A stretch of 45,795 nucleotides of DNA from Halanaerobiales bacterium (lineage in GTDB: Bacteria; Bacillota; Halanaerobiia; Halanaerobiales; M55B127). The stretch is taken from assembly GCA_018399995.1 (NCBI GenBank), contig JAGYMU010000008.1, forward strand, positions 1 to 45,795. Direction: 5' to 3'. The first letter of the stretch is position 1. The number at the start of each line of letters is the position of its first letter. Position numbers and translations under genes: made by a program. Positions 9,733 through 20,030 of this stretch are shown here, one piece after another. The notes under the pieces were generated by a model. The model did no database searches and was not told the DNA's origin. It worked only from the letters and a program-made list of their open reading frames with translations.

Positions 9733-10446
9733 ATGGAACGCTTACAAAAAGTAATGGCCCACGCCGGGATTGCTTCCCGCAGAAAGTGTGAAAAAATTAT
9801 TGAAGAGGGAAGAGTTAAGGTAAATGGTGTGTTAATTACTAAAATGGGCGCCAAAGTAGACCCGGTTGAAGATAAAATTAAAGTTGACGGCCGGGAGATT
9901 GAAAAAGAAGAAAAAATTTATTTAAAATTATATAAACCTACTGGATATGTAACAACTGTAAAAGACCCACGAGGCAGGAAAACTGTAATGGATTTAATTA
10001 ATGGTATTGAGCAAAGAATATATCCGGTGGGAAGATTGGATTCTGACAGCAGTGGCTTACTGCTTTTAACCAATGATGGGAAATTGACCCACAGGATCAC
10101 CCATCCTTCTTTTGAGTTAGATAAGGAATATGAAGTGGTTGTTGAAGGTAAGCCGACTGAAAAAAAACTTAATGAATTTAGAACAGGTATTGAGTTAAAA
10201 GAAGGTAAAACTGCCCCTGCACAACTTGAAAAAATAAATGAAGACAACAAAAACTTCACATATAAGGTAGTTATTCACCAAGGAATGAATCGGCAGATAA
10301 GAAGGATGTTTGACAAAATAGGATATAGGGTTCTGAGTTTAAAGAGATTGAAAATAGATAATATAGGATTGGGTAGTTTGCGTCCTGGTGAGTACAAGAC
10401 TCTATGCAAACAAGAAGTAGAAAATCTGTTAAGGTTATGTCATTAA
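9733..10446 (+). CDS. rluB: 23S rRNA pseudouridine synthase B (RsuA/RluB family)
   Basis: S4 domain N-terminus (ERLQKVMAHAGIASRRKCEKII) plus YPVGRLDSDSSGLLLLTNDG and HQGMNRQIRRMFDKIG. Confidence 0.93.
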   Translation: MERLQKVMAHAGIASRRKCEKIIEEGRVKVNGVLITKMGAKVDPVEDKIKVDGREIEKEEKIYLKLYKPTGYVTTVKDPRGRKTVMDLINGIEQRIYPVGRLDSDSSGLLLLTNDGKLTHRITHPSFELDKEYEVVVEGKPTEKKLNEFRTGIELKEGKTAPAQLEKINEDNKNFTYKVVIHQGMNRQIRRMFDKIGYRVLSLKRLKIDNIGLGSLRPGEYKTLCKQEVENLLRLCH

Positions 10447-10476
10447 TCTATGCAGTAAAACCAAGGGGGAGATCAC

Positions 10477-10740
10477 ATGGAAACTTTGAAAGTATCGGGA
10501 AAATCGGATCCCAAAGCAGTGGCAGGTGCAATTTCTGCTGTTATTCGTGATGAAGGCAAAGTAGAATTACAGGCAATAGGAGCTGGAGCAATTAATCAGA
10601 CAGTTAAAGCTATCGCAATTTCTAGAGGTTATGTAGCACCAATAGGTATGGATTTAGTTATGGTACCGGAATTTATTGAGATAGAAATAGATGATGAGGT
10701 TAGAACAGCTATTAAATTTACGGTTTCACCCAGGCGATAG
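10477..10740 (+). CDS. spoVS: stage V sporulation protein S
   Basis: 87 aa, METLKVSGKSDPKAVAGAISAVIRDEGKVELQAIGAGAINQTVKAIAISRGYVAPIGMDL is near-invariant SpoVS sequence. Confidence 0.97.
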   Translation: METLKVSGKSDPKAVAGAISAVIRDEGKVELQAIGAGAINQTVKAIAISRGYVAPIGMDLVMVPEFIEIEIDDEVRTAIKFTVSPRR

Positions 10741-10772
10741 TAAAATATATAATTTTCAATAGAGATTCTGGG

Positions 10773-10799
10773 CCTATCCTAAAATGGGGATAGGTTTTT
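10773..10799 (+). terminator. rho-independent terminator after spoVS
   Basis: CCTATCC-taaaatgg-GGATAGG followed by TTTTT. Confidence 0.8.
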
Positions 10800-10837
10800 C
10801 TCTTGTGATTAAAGTAAATACGATGAGGTGAATAGAC

Positions 10838-13800
10838 TTGTTTTTAAAAAAGATAAAGATAAAGGGATTTAAGTCTTTTGCCAAGACTATAAATTTACAA
10901 TTTGACACACCGATTACAGCTATTGTAGGCCCCAATGGGAGTGGCAAGAGTAATATTGTGGATGCAGCCCGCTGGGTATTGGGTGAACAGAGTGCTAAGA
11001 ATTTGAGGGGTACCGAAATGGCTGATGTTATTTTTTCCGGGAGTGAGAAACTACCTGCATCTTCTTCAGCAGAAGTATCTCTTTATTTGGATAATTCTGA
11101 ACGGGTTTTAGACATTGAAACCGATGAAGTAAAGATTTCTCGAGAGGTTACTGAAGATGGACAAAGTGATTATTTAATCAATGACAGCAGATGTCGTTTA
11201 AAAGATGTTAACGAACTTTTGATGGATACCGGATTAGGCAATAATTCATATTCCATTGTGAGTCAGGGTAAGATAACACAGATTATTAATTCTAAACCGG
11301 AGAATTTAAGAGATCTTTTTGAAGAGGCAGCCGGTATTAGTAAACATAAAGCACGTAAAAAAGATGCTGAAAAAAGGCTTAAAAATACAACTGCTAATCT
11401 GCAGAGGATTAAAGATCTGGTTTGGGAGTTAGAAAAACAGTTCAAAAAGATAAAAAAGGAAGCAAAAAAAGCACGTCAATATGAAAAAATGAGGAAGAAA
11501 TTAGAAGATATAGAGATCAACCTCTTATTGGATCAATATAATGATTTTTCTGAAAAATTAAAAACACTTTCCGAAAAAAAAGATACGTTAGAAGAAGTTT
11601 TAGAAGAAAAAGAAAATATTGCTGAACAAAAAAAGAAAGAGCTGAAACAAAAAAAACACCGACTGCGGGAAGTTGAAGTTAATTATGATGATAAAAAAGA
11701 TAATTACTATCAGCTAAGAACTAAAAATGAAGAATTAAAAAACAGGATAAATATAATAAAAGAAAGAAAAAACAATCTAAAAAGAGAAGAAGACGAACTA
11801 AAAGAAGAGTTAAATAAGCTAAGAGAGGATTTGAATCAGAGAAGAAATAAACTATCAAAACTTAATGAAAACTACGAACAGGAAAACAAAAAACTCAGTT
11901 TAATGGCTGAAAAAAAGATAGGAGTTACTGAAGATTATCAGATCAGAACTGAGTATCTCAATCAGCTGAGAGAAGAGTTGAATAATTACCGCGAAAATCT
12001 CTTCGAAGAAAATGCAGATATTAGTCAGCTGAAGAGAAAGTTTGATAGATTAGAGGAAAAGCTCAAATATAAAGAACGTGTTATCAAAGATTTTAAAAAC
12101 ACAAAAGAGGAATTATTGACCAATAAAGCTCATTTTGAAAATAAAACTGCAGAGAATGAGAAAATGGAGTCGTCAATAAAGCAGAAGATGGAGCAAGTAA
12201 TCAGTGATTTTAAAGAAACAAAAAAACAGCTAAAAAATCACCGTAATCAATATGAAAAACTAAAAAACAAATATGAAAGTATTCAGGACAAACTTTATAA
12301 AAAGAAGTCGCGCAAAGAGTTTATTGAAGATCTCCAAAAAGATTATTCGGGTTATTATAAAGGTGTTAAAAGTATTTTAAAAGAAGCAGAGCGTTTTCCC
12401 GAAATGTATGGTGCAGTGGCAGAATTGATTGATGTTAAAAAAGAATTTGAAGTTTCAATTAATACAGCCTTGGGTAATAAATTACAAAATATTGTAGTTA
12501 AAAATGACAAGACTGCTCAACTTTGCATTAATTATTTAAAAGAGGTTGAGAAGGGAAGGGCCACTTTTTTGCCCATAGGTTCTCTAAAATCAAAAAGCAG
12601 GCTTTCAACTGGTAATTTAAAACAGACGGAAGGCTTTTTAGGTCTAGCTGTTGATTTTGTTAACTTTTCTGATAAATATGTAAAGGTAATGAATTATTTA
12701 ATGGGTAGAACGATTATTGCTAAAGATTTGGAGTCTGCTGTTAAAATTTCAAATATTGTAGATAAAAAATACAAAATAGTCAGCCGAGATGGGGATGTAA
12801 TATATCCTGGCGGTTCAATTTCAGGCGGCAGTCGCCAGCAGATGAAAAATGATTTATTAAATCGCAAGCGGGAGATACGTGAATTAAAAGAAGAGATCAA
12901 AGATATCAATTCCAAAGTTGACAGCCTCGTAAAAAAGGGACTTGAAAAAAAGGATGATATCGAAGAGTTTGTTGATAAAAAAGATGCATTGGATAAGCAA
13001 TATCAGCAGCTTAAGTTAAAAAAAGATAATCTAATCAGCCAAAAAGATGAACTGAGAGAGCAAAGTAAAAAAATCAATACTAAAATAGAAGATATTAAAA
13101 ATAAGATAAACAAAGAAAAAGAAGCTGTTAATATACTAAAAAACAAAAAAAATAATATGGATAATATTTTTAAAAGAGACAATAAAGATTATGATCAAAA
13201 AAAAGATGTTATACAAGAAAAACAAAAAAAGATCGGTTTGCTTAATGAACAAACAGAAAATATGCGGGAAAAGTTAACTGATATACGCGTCAAATACGCT
13301 ACCCAACAGGAAAAGATAAAAAGTATAAAAAAAGAAGTTGAAAACCAAAAAGAAGCAGTATCGGAAAATAAATCAAGTAAGGCTGATAAAAAGGTTAGGC
13401 TGCAGGAGATCAAAAATGAAATTGAAAATCTTGAAAAAAAGAAATCAAAATTAATCCAGCAGAGAAAAGAATATGATCAACAGGTTAAAGATGTCCATCA
13501 GGAAGTTGTTAAATTGGAGGATGAATTACAGAACCTGCGCCAGGAGCATGAAAAACTGGATAGATTAGTAGAAAAATTAAATGAGGAGTTAAACAATAAA
13601 AAGGAAGTTCTCTATGGAGTAAATATCGATTATACAAAAAAGACTGATAAAATGGAGAGTATTGAAGATAGATTATCTAATGAATATGATTTTAATATCA
13701 AAGAAGATACATATCAAAAACGAGAACCAGTCAAAAATCCAAAAAAAATTGAAGAAAAAGTTCAGCAATTAAGAGATGAAGTAGCAAAATTGGGTCACAT

Positions 13801-14395
13801 TAATCCGGGATCTATTCAAGAATATGAAGAATTAAAAAAGCGCCTGGATTACCTGCATGAACAACAGGCTGATTTAGAAGATGCCAAAGAGTCAATTCTT
13901 AATATAATAAGTAGAATTGAAGAAAGTATGATGGATAAATTCAAGACCACATTTTATGAGATTAAAGAACAGTTTGAGGATGTATTTGTTGAGCTCTTTA
14001 ATGGTGGGAGAGCCGAATTAAGTCTTGTAGATGAAAAAGCATTATTGGATACCGGAGTAGAAATTATAGCCCAACCCCCTGGAAAAAAATTAAAGAAGTT
14101 AACCCTATTATCAGGAGGAGAAAGGGCTTTAACAGCTATTGCACTGGTCTTCGCATTACTTAGAGTAAATCCCAGTCCTTTTTATATACTGGATGAAATA
14201 GATGCACCTTTAGATGATGTTAATGTGGTTCGCTTTTCCAATTTTTTAAAAGAATATACAGACTTTGCACAGTTCGTTGTTGTTACCCATCGCAAACATA
14301 TGATGACAGCAGTTAATAATATATATGGACTAACAATGACTGATAAAGGTACAACTGAATTGGTTTCTCTTAATTTGAAAGAGCAAATACAATAA
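10838..14395 (+). CDS. smc: chromosome segregation ATPase SMC
   Basis: 1185 aa; Walker A GPNGSGKSN, long coiled coils around a hinge, C-terminal LSGGERALTAIALVFALLRVNPSPFYILDEIDAPLDDVNV. Confidence 0.97.
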   Translation: MFLKKIKIKGFKSFAKTINLQFDTPITAIVGPNGSGKSNIVDAARWVLGEQSAKNLRGTEMADVIFSGSEKLPASSSAEVSLYLDNSERVLDIETDEVKISREVTEDGQSDYLINDSRCRLKDVNELLMDTGLGNNSYSIVSQGKITQIINSKPENLRDLFEEAAGISKHKARKKDAEKRLKNTTANLQRIKDLVWELEKQFKKIKKEAKKARQYEKMRKKLEDIEINLLLDQYNDFSEKLKTLSEKKDTLEEVLEEKENIAEQKKKELKQKKHRLREVEVNYDDKKDNYYQLRTKNEELKNRINIIKERKNNLKREEDELKEELNKLREDLNQRRNKLSKLNENYEQENKKLSLMAEKKIGVTEDYQIRTEYLNQLREELNNYRENLFEENADISQLKRKFDRLEEKLKYKERVIKDFKNTKEELLTNKAHFENKTAENEKMESSIKQKMEQVISDFKETKKQLKNHRNQYEKLKNKYESIQDKLYKKKSRKEFIEDLQKDYSGYYKGVKSILKEAERFPEMYGAVAELIDVKKEFEVSINTALGNKLQNIVVKNDKTAQLCINYLKEVEKGRATFLPIGSLKSKSRLSTGNLKQTEGFLGLAVDFVNFSDKYVKVMNYLMGRTIIAKDLESAVKISNIVDKKYKIVSRDGDVIYPGGSISGGSRQQMKNDLLNRKREIRELKEEIKDINSKVDSLVKKGLEKKDDIEEFVDKKDALDKQYQQLKLKKDNLISQKDELREQSKKINTKIEDIKNKINKEKEAVNILKNKKNNMDNIFKRDNKDYDQKKDVIQEKQKKIGLLNEQTENMREKLTDIRVKYATQQEKIKSIKKEVENQKEAVSENKSSKADKKVRLQEIKNEIENLEKKKSKLIQQRKEYDQQVKDVHQEVVKLEDELQNLRQEHEKLDRLVEKLNEELNNKKEVLYGVNIDYTKKTDKMESIEDRLSNEYDFNIKEDTYQKREPVKNPKKIEEKVQQLRDEVAKLGHINPGSIQEYEELKKRLDYLHEQQADLEDAKESILNIISRIEESMMDKFKTTFYEIKEQFEDVFVELFNGGRAELSLVDEKALLDTGVEIIAQPPGKKLKKLTLLSGGERALTAIALVFALLRVNPSPFYILDEIDAPLDDVNVVRFSNFLKEYTDFAQFVVVTHRKHMMTAVNNIYGLTMTDKGTTELVSLNLKEQIQ

Positions 14396-14418
14396 TATAA
14401 AAAGGAGCATAAGATATA

Positions 14419-15378
14419 ATGTCTATATTTAAAAATGTTGAAGATAAAAAAGAAGCAAAAGAAACAAAAAATGGTCTTTTTGAGAAATTAAAGGACGGTC
14501 TCAATAAAACCAAAAGTGGTATATTCTCCAAAATCAATGATTTGTTTTCTAAGGATAAAGAACTAGATGATAAATTCTTTGATGAGTTGGAAGAGGTATT
14601 AATACAGGCTGATATTGGAGTTCATACCACAATGAAAATGATAGATGACCTCAAGTTGAAGGTTAAAAAAGAAGAAATAGAAAACACAGAGGAGTTTTAC
14701 AAAGTATTTAAAGAAGAACTAAGTGAATTTCTACAGGAAGAAAAGGGAGGATTGATCCTTAAAAAAGGTCTTAATATTATAATAGTGGTTGGTGTTAATG
14801 GTTCTGGAAAGACTACTACGATAGCTAAAATAGCCAGTAAATATAAAAAACAAAATAAAGATGTTATGATAGCCGCCTGTGATACTTTTAGAGCTGCTGC
14901 AATAGATCAATTGGAGGTTTGGACTAATAAGTTGGGATTAAGGCTTGTAGCCCAAAAAGAAGGTTCTGATGCAGCTGCAGTAGCATATGATGCTATTCAG
15001 TCCGCTCGATCAAAGGATGTTGATCTACTCATTATAGATACAGCCGGCCGCCTGCATACCCAAAAGAACTTAATGGAAGAATTAAAAAAAGTCAAAAGGG
15101 TTGTCTATAAAGAAGCTGAAGAAGCTCATAAACAGATATTATTAATCTTAGATGCCACAAATGGACAGAATGCCATTTCTCAAGCCAAGATATTTGATAA
15201 AGCTGTCAATATCGATGGAATTGCCCTAACTAAACTTGATGGAACTGCTAAGGGAGGCATTGTAATTGCTGTCAAGGATGAACTTGATATCCCGATTAAA
15301 TTAATCGGGGTGGGAGAAGGGGAAGACGACTTACAGGTTTTTGATCCAGAACAGTTTGTTCAAGCATTGTTTTCTTAA
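14419..15378 (+). CDS. ftsY: signal recognition particle receptor FtsY
   Basis: SRP GTPase NG domain: GVNGSGKTTTIAKIA, DTFRAAAIDQLEVW, IIDTAGRLHTQ, LTKLDGTAKGG; C-terminal GVGEGEDDLQVFDPEQFVQALF. Confidence 0.97.
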   Translation: MSIFKNVEDKKEAKETKNGLFEKLKDGLNKTKSGIFSKINDLFSKDKELDDKFFDELEEVLIQADIGVHTTMKMIDDLKLKVKKEEIENTEEFYKVFKEELSEFLQEEKGGLILKKGLNIIIVVGVNGSGKTTTIAKIASKYKKQNKDVMIAACDTFRAAAIDQLEVWTNKLGLRLVAQKEGSDAAAVAYDAIQSARSKDVDLLIIDTAGRLHTQKNLMEELKKVKRVVYKEAEEAHKQILLILDATNGQNAISQAKIFDKAVNIDGIALTKLDGTAKGGIVIAVKDELDIPIKLIGVGEGEDDLQVFDPEQFVQALFS

Positions 15379-15389
15379 AAATTTAAGCC

Positions 15390-15418
15390 TTGACAGCAGT
15401 CATGCAATCAGTTATAAT
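15390..15418 (+). promoter_or_regulatory. sigma-A type promoter for the ylxM-ffh-rpsP operon
   Basis: TTGACA (15390-15395), 17-nt spacer, TATAAT (15413-15418): consensus -35 and -10. Confidence 0.85.
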
Positions 15419-15471
15419 ATGCTCTGTGAGTAACTGTAAAGTAATAACACTTAACAGGCATGGTGATAAAA

Positions 15472-15816
15472 ATGCTGGATAGAACGATCGAAATAAGTCT
15501 CTTGTTTGATTATTATGGTGAACTCTTGACAGACAAGCAAAAAGAAATTGTTGAACTGTATTATTATCAAGATCTTTCCTTAGGAGAGATTGCGGGTAAT
15601 ATAAAAATCAGCCGACAGGGAGTTTATGACCATCTACACAGAGCAGAAGAGGCCTTAAAATCATATGAAAATAAGCTGAAATTGGCTGAAAAAAATAAAA
15701 AGGACAGTCAAAAAATAGATAAATTAAGTAGAGCAATAAAAGATAGTAAGGATATTAATAATGAGACAAAGAAAAACCTGCTTAAGAGGTTGCAGGAAAT
15801 TAATAAATATATTTAA
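15472..15816 (+). CDS. ylxM: YlxM family SRP-associated DNA-binding protein
   Basis: RTIEISLLFDYYGELLTDKQKEIVELYYYQDLSLGEIAGNIKISRQGVYDHLHRAE helix-turn-helix typical of YlxM/UPF0122; adjacent to ffh. Confidence 0.93.
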   Translation: MLDRTIEISLLFDYYGELLTDKQKEIVELYYYQDLSLGEIAGNIKISRQGVYDHLHRAEEALKSYENKLKLAEKNKKDSQKIDKLSRAIKDSKDINNETKKNLLKRLQEINKYI

Positions 15817-15835
15817 GTTGGAGGTACTATTTTAA

Positions 15836-17173
15836 ATGATATTTTCAGGTTTAGCAGAAAAATTACAGGATACTTTAAAAAAATTGAGTGGTAAGGGCAA
15901 ACTGAATGATAAGGATGTTGAAACAGCTTTAAGGGAAGTCAAACTTGCTTTGCTGGAAGCTGATGTTAACTATAAAGTTGTCAAGAACCTCATTAGTAGA
16001 ATCAAAAAAAGAGCTGTTGGACAGGAAGTTATGGAGAGTCTGACTCCTGCCCAACAAGTTGTCAAAATAGTTAATGAAGAACTGACTAATTTAATGGGGG
16101 GAGAACAAAGTGAAGTAGATATTTCTTCTGAACCACCAACCTTGATAATGCTGGTTGGTTTACAGGGTTCAGGTAAAACCACTACTGCAGGAAAATTATC
16201 TAAGATGTTTAAAAAACAGGGTAAAAATCCCCTTTTAGTGGCTGGTGATATATATAGACCGGCAGCTATTAAACAACTACAAATTCTGGGGGATAGACTT
16301 GAAGTGCCGGTTTTTTCTATGGGAGATAAACAAAATCCAGTTGATATCATAAAAGCAGGTTTAAGTAAGGCAAAAACTGCTGGTCATGATATTGTTATTT
16401 TAGATACAGCCGGAAGATTGCATATAGATGAAGAAATGATGGAGGAACTAAAAGAGATTAAAAACGAGACTGATCCTGATGAGATATTATTGGTAGTTGA
16501 TTCGATGACCGGTCAGGATGCAGTGAATGTCTCAGAAAAATTTGATAAGAGTCTAGGTATAAATGGAGTAATTTTAACCAAACTTGATGGTGATGCTCGT
16601 GGTGGAGCAGCCTTATCAGTTAAGGCAGTAACAGGTAAACCGATTAAATTTATCGGTACTGGAGAGAAATTAGATAATTTTGAGCCTTTTCATCCTGATA
16701 GAATGTCCAACAGGATACTTGGCATGGGAGATGTTTTGAGCCTGATCGAGAAGGCAGAAGAGTCAATTGACAAAGAAAAGGCTGCTGAGCTGGAAAAAAG
16801 GTTAAAAAATAATCAATTTACCTTTGATGACTTCTTAGATCAGTTAGAACAACTGCGGGACATGGGCCCTTTAGATCAGATTATGGGTATGTTGCCCGGC
16901 ATGGGTAATATGAAACAGTTAAAGAACCTGCAGGTAGATGAAAAACAACTTGATCATATTGAAGCTATTATTAATTCGATGACCAAAGAAGAAAGAAATG
17001 ATCCTGATGTTATCAATGGAAGCCGCAGAAAAAGGATTGCTACAGGCAGTGGAACCAGCATTCAAGAAGTCAACAGATTATTGAAACAATACAGACAGAC
17101 CAAAAAAATGATTAAGAAATTTAACAGCGGCAAGTCTAAGGGTTTAATGGGTAATATGAATTTACCATTTTAA
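15836..17173 (+). CDS. ffh: signal recognition particle protein Ffh
   Basis: GLQGSGKTTTAGKLS, DIYRPAAIKQL, DTAGRLHIDEEMM, LTKLDGDARGGAALS and a Met-rich C-terminal M domain. Confidence 0.98.
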   Translation: MIFSGLAEKLQDTLKKLSGKGKLNDKDVETALREVKLALLEADVNYKVVKNLISRIKKRAVGQEVMESLTPAQQVVKIVNEELTNLMGGEQSEVDISSEPPTLIMLVGLQGSGKTTTAGKLSKMFKKQGKNPLLVAGDIYRPAAIKQLQILGDRLEVPVFSMGDKQNPVDIIKAGLSKAKTAGHDIVILDTAGRLHIDEEMMEELKEIKNETDPDEILLVVDSMTGQDAVNVSEKFDKSLGINGVILTKLDGDARGGAALSVKAVTGKPIKFIGTGEKLDNFEPFHPDRMSNRILGMGDVLSLIEKAEESIDKEKAAELEKRLKNNQFTFDDFLDQLEQLRDMGPLDQIMGMLPGMGNMKQLKNLQVDEKQLDHIEAIINSMTKEERNDPDVINGSRRKRIATGSGTSIQEVNRLLKQYRQTKKMIKKFNSGKSKGLMGNMNLPF

Positions 17174-17214
17174 TAATAAATCATTAAAGATGAACAAACA
17201 CGAGGAGGTGAAGG

Positions 17215-17484
17215 ATGATGGCTGTAAAAATAAGGTTAAAAAGAATGGGTAAAAAAAGAAGTGCTTCCTATAGATTGGTGGTTTCTGATTCGAGTAATGC
17301 CCCTATTGGAAGATTTGTGGAAGAATTAGGTTACTATGATCCTACAACTGAACCTGCCACTTATAAAATTGATGAAGAAAAGGCTCTTAAATGGCTAAAC
17401 AATGGCGCAAAACCGTCTAATACAGTAAAAAGCTTGATGAAAAAATCCGGTATTTATAAGAAATTTTTAAATCAGAAAGAGTAA
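17215..17484 (+). CDS. rpsP: 30S ribosomal protein S16
   Basis: [59 protein letters not shown]. Confidence 0.98.
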   Translation: MMAVKIRLKRMGKKRSASYRLVVSDSSNAPIGRFVEELGYYDPTTEPATYKIDEEKALKWLNNGAKPSNTVKSLMKKSGIYKKFLNQKE

Positions 17485-17500
17485 AAAGGAGGTTACTCCT

Positions 17501-17728
17501 GTGGAAGAATTAGTTGAAGTTATTGCAAAAAATATTGTAGATCAACCTAAAAAGGTAGAAACTGCCATTAAAAATGATGATGGTGTTACAGTAATAGAGT
17601 TATCGGTAGCTGACGATGATATGGGTAAAGTGATAGGGAAACAGGGCAGGATTGCCAGAGCTATCCGTAAAGTAGTAAAGGCTTCTGCTACAAAAGAAGG
17701 AAAGAAAGTTGAACTTAAAATAAAATAA
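17501..17728 (+). CDS. khpA: KH-domain RNA-binding protein (KhpA/YlqC)
   Basis: 75 aa; VIGKQGRIARAIRKVVKA KH GXXG-type motif; located between rpsP and rimM as in other Firmicutes. Confidence 0.95.
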   Translation: MEELVEVIAKNIVDQPKKVETAIKNDDGVTVIELSVADDDMGKVIGKQGRIARAIRKVVKASATKEGKKVELKIK

Positions 17729-17743
17729 TAAATGGTGAAAAAG

Positions 17744-18259
17744 ATGAGTGAATTAATAAGTCTGGGTAAAATTACTAAAAACCAGGGTAATAAAGGTGAA
17801 TTACGGTTAATGCCTTATATAGATAATCTCGGAAGGTTTGAACTACTAAAAGAGGTATTTTTGGTTAGTCCTGATCAAAGCACTACAATAAAAAAAGAGG
17901 TCAAAGACATTTGGTTTCATAAAAATTTTGTTATTATACATCTATCCGGTATAGATAATATTGGGGATGCATTAAAATATAGAAATTATGAAGTCAAAAT
18001 AAAAAAAGATGAAACCCTAGATCTGGCCGATGATCAATATTATGTGGATCAGCTTCTTGATTTAACCGTATTTTTGTTAAACCATCAGGTACTGGGTAAA
18101 GTAATTGATGTAATTGATACAAAAGGTACAGATATATTATTAATTAAAGGAAGAAAAAAAGAGTACATGATTCCCATGAGCAGAGAATATATAAAAAAAA
18201 TAGATCTGGATAATAAAGAGATATTAATTGAACCGGTCAAGGGAATTTTAGATCTATAA
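17744..18259 (+). CDS. rimM: ribosome maturation factor RimM
   Basis: LISLGKITKNQGNKGELRLMPYIDN N-terminus, YYVDQLLDLTV, ILIEPVKGILDL; between khpA and trmD. Start 17744 or 17732. Confidence 0.93.
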   Translation: MSELISLGKITKNQGNKGELRLMPYIDNLGRFELLKEVFLVSPDQSTTIKKEVKDIWFHKNFVIIHLSGIDNIGDALKYRNYEVKIKKDETLDLADDQYYVDQLLDLTVFLLNHQVLGKVIDVIDTKGTDILLIKGRKKEYMIPMSREYIKKIDLDNKEILIEPVKGILDL

Positions 18260-18277
18260 ACTTCAGGAGTGTAGAGA

Positions 18278-19033
18278 ATGAAATTTGATATATTAACATT
18301 ATTTCCTGAGATGTTTGCAGGTCCCTTTTCAGATAGTATAATCAAAAAGGCGAGAGAAAATGGTCTTATAGAAATAAATTTAATAGATATTAGAGATTAT
18401 ACTACTGACAAGCATAATACTGCCGATGATTATCCTTATGGTGGCGGGGCTGGTATGGTCTTAAAAGTTGATCCCATTTATTATGCATTAGAGGATATCA
18501 CAGATAATTTTCACAAAAAGGCAAGCAGTATTTTATTAACCCCACGTGGTCAACGCTTAGATCAAAAAATGGTTAAGGAATTTAGTAAAAATAATCATTT
18601 AATATTGATCTGTGGACATTATGAAGGTGTTGATCAGCGTATCACTGATAATTTTATTGATTATGAAATATCTATAGGCGATTATGTGCTGACAGGGGGA
18701 GAAATACCAGCCATGGTAATAGTTGATGCGGTATCTCGTATGTTACCAGATGTTCTGGGCCATGCGGATTCCAAAAAAAATGATTCATACTATAAGGGTA
18801 TTTTAGACCATCCTCATTATACAAGGCCGAGATCTTTTAAAGATATGGAGGTTCCACCAATTCTATTAAGCGGGAATCATCAGTTAATTGATAGATGGAG
18901 AAAAAAAGAGGCCTTGAGGAAAACTTATCTAATGAGGCCTGATTTGTTAAAAAAAACAGAGATGACAGAGCAACAAAAAGAACTACTAGGGGAGATAAAA
19001 GAAGAAATAGAGGGAGAACCAGAAGATGAATAA
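18278..19033 (+). CDS. trmD: tRNA (guanine-N1)-methyltransferase TrmD
   Basis: [71 protein letters not shown]. Confidence 0.98.
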   Translation: MKFDILTLFPEMFAGPFSDSIIKKARENGLIEINLIDIRDYTTDKHNTADDYPYGGGAGMVLKVDPIYYALEDITDNFHKKASSILLTPRGQRLDQKMVKEFSKNNHLILICGHYEGVDQRITDNFIDYEISIGDYVLTGGEIPAMVIVDAVSRMLPDVLGHADSKKNDSYYKGILDHPHYTRPRSFKDMEVPPILLSGNHQLIDRWRKKEALRKTYLMRPDLLKKTEMTEQQKELLGEIKEEIEGEPEDE

Positions 19034-19583
19034 AAATGTATTTATTGCTTTACTACATCACCCTGTTTATAATAAAGACGGTGATATTATCACTACTACG
19101 GTTACCAACTATGACTTACATGATATCTCAAGGGCAGCAAAGACTTATGGTATCCAAAAATATTATGTTGTAAATCAGTTAAAATCACAGCAATCTTTAG
19201 TGAAAAGAATGAGAGATTATTGGACAAGTGGATTTGGCTCTGATTACAACAATACAAGACATCAGGCATTTAAGGTTATGGAGATTAGTGATAAGTTAGA
19301 AGATGTAATTTCGGATATAAAAAAAATGACTGATCAAGAACCTATTTTAGTTACAACAAGTGCCCAGAGCTCTAAAGAGACCATTTCTTATGCAAAAATA
19401 AAAAAGGAAATTAATAAAAATAATAATGCCTATTTAATTATATTTGGTACTGGTTGGGGGTTGAGTAAGGAGATTATCGAGCAATCGGATTATCTTTTAG
19501 AACCAATAACTGGTAATACTAATTATAATCATCTTTCAGTTAGAAGTGCTGCGTCTATTATTTTAGACAGGCTTTTATCCTGA
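19026..19583 (+). CDS. SPOUT-class RNA methyltransferase (TM1570-like)
   Basis: [50 protein letters not shown] and C-terminal [14 protein letters not shown]...[18 protein letters not shown]; between trmD and rplS and overlapping trmD by 8 nt. Confidence 0.87.
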   Translation: MNKNVFIALLHHPVYNKDGDIITTTVTNYDLHDISRAAKTYGIQKYYVVNQLKSQQSLVKRMRDYWTSGFGSDYNNTRHQAFKVMEISDKLEDVISDIKKMTDQEPILVTTSAQSSKETISYAKIKKEINKNNNAYLIIFGTGWGLSKEIIEQSDYLLEPITGNTNYNHLSVRSAASIILDRLLS

Positions 19584-19623
19584 ATATATAATTTTAATTA
19601 TAGTTAAGAGAGGAGGTAAAACG

Positions 19624-19965
19624 ATGAATATTATAGATAATATTGATAAAGAAAACATGAGGGACGATATACCTGAATTTATAGCTGGAGATACGGTCAG
19701 CTTAAGAATAAAAGTTGTAGAAGGTGGAAAAGAGAGGTTGCAGCAGTATGAAGGTGTTGTAATATCTCGTAAAGGCGGAGGAGTTAGTGAGACTTTAACT
19801 GTTAGAAAAATTTCACATGGAGTAGGGGTAGAGAGGACCTTCCCCTTACACAGCCCAAAAATTGCAAGTTTTAAAGTAATACGCAAAGGTGATGTAAGCA
19901 GAGCAAAATTATATTACTTAAGAGAAAGAAAGGGTAAAAAAGCTCGTATTAAAGAAAAAAGATAA
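19624..19965 (+). CDS. rplS: 50S ribosomal protein L19
   Basis: [64 protein letters not shown]. Confidence 0.98.
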   Translation: MNIIDNIDKENMRDDIPEFIAGDTVSLRIKVVEGGKERLQQYEGVVISRKGGGVSETLTVRKISHGVGVERTFPLHSPKIASFKVIRKGDVSRAKLYYLRERKGKKARIKEKR

Positions 19966-19976
19966 AAAATCATTTT

Positions 19977-20007
19977 AAAGGGTGAAGGCTTAAGTCCGGC
20001 ACCCTTT
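19977..20007 (+). terminator. hairpin after rplS
   Basis: AAAGGGTG-15 nt-CACCCTTT, followed by ATTTGTTTTTTG. Confidence 0.65.
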
Positions 20008-20030
20008 ATTTGTTTTTTGAGGTGAGATAA

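Noticed and set aside
9918-10259. 113-aa minus-strand ORF inside rluB
   Set aside because: Antisense to a confidently identified gene.
15970-16350. 126-aa minus-strand ORF inside ffh
   Set aside because: Antisense shadow of ffh, whose motifs are unambiguous.
14419-17173. ftsY and ffh as a duplicated gene pair
   Set aside because: Similarity is the universal SRP GTPase NG-domain homology; both are standard genes in standard order, not a recent duplication.
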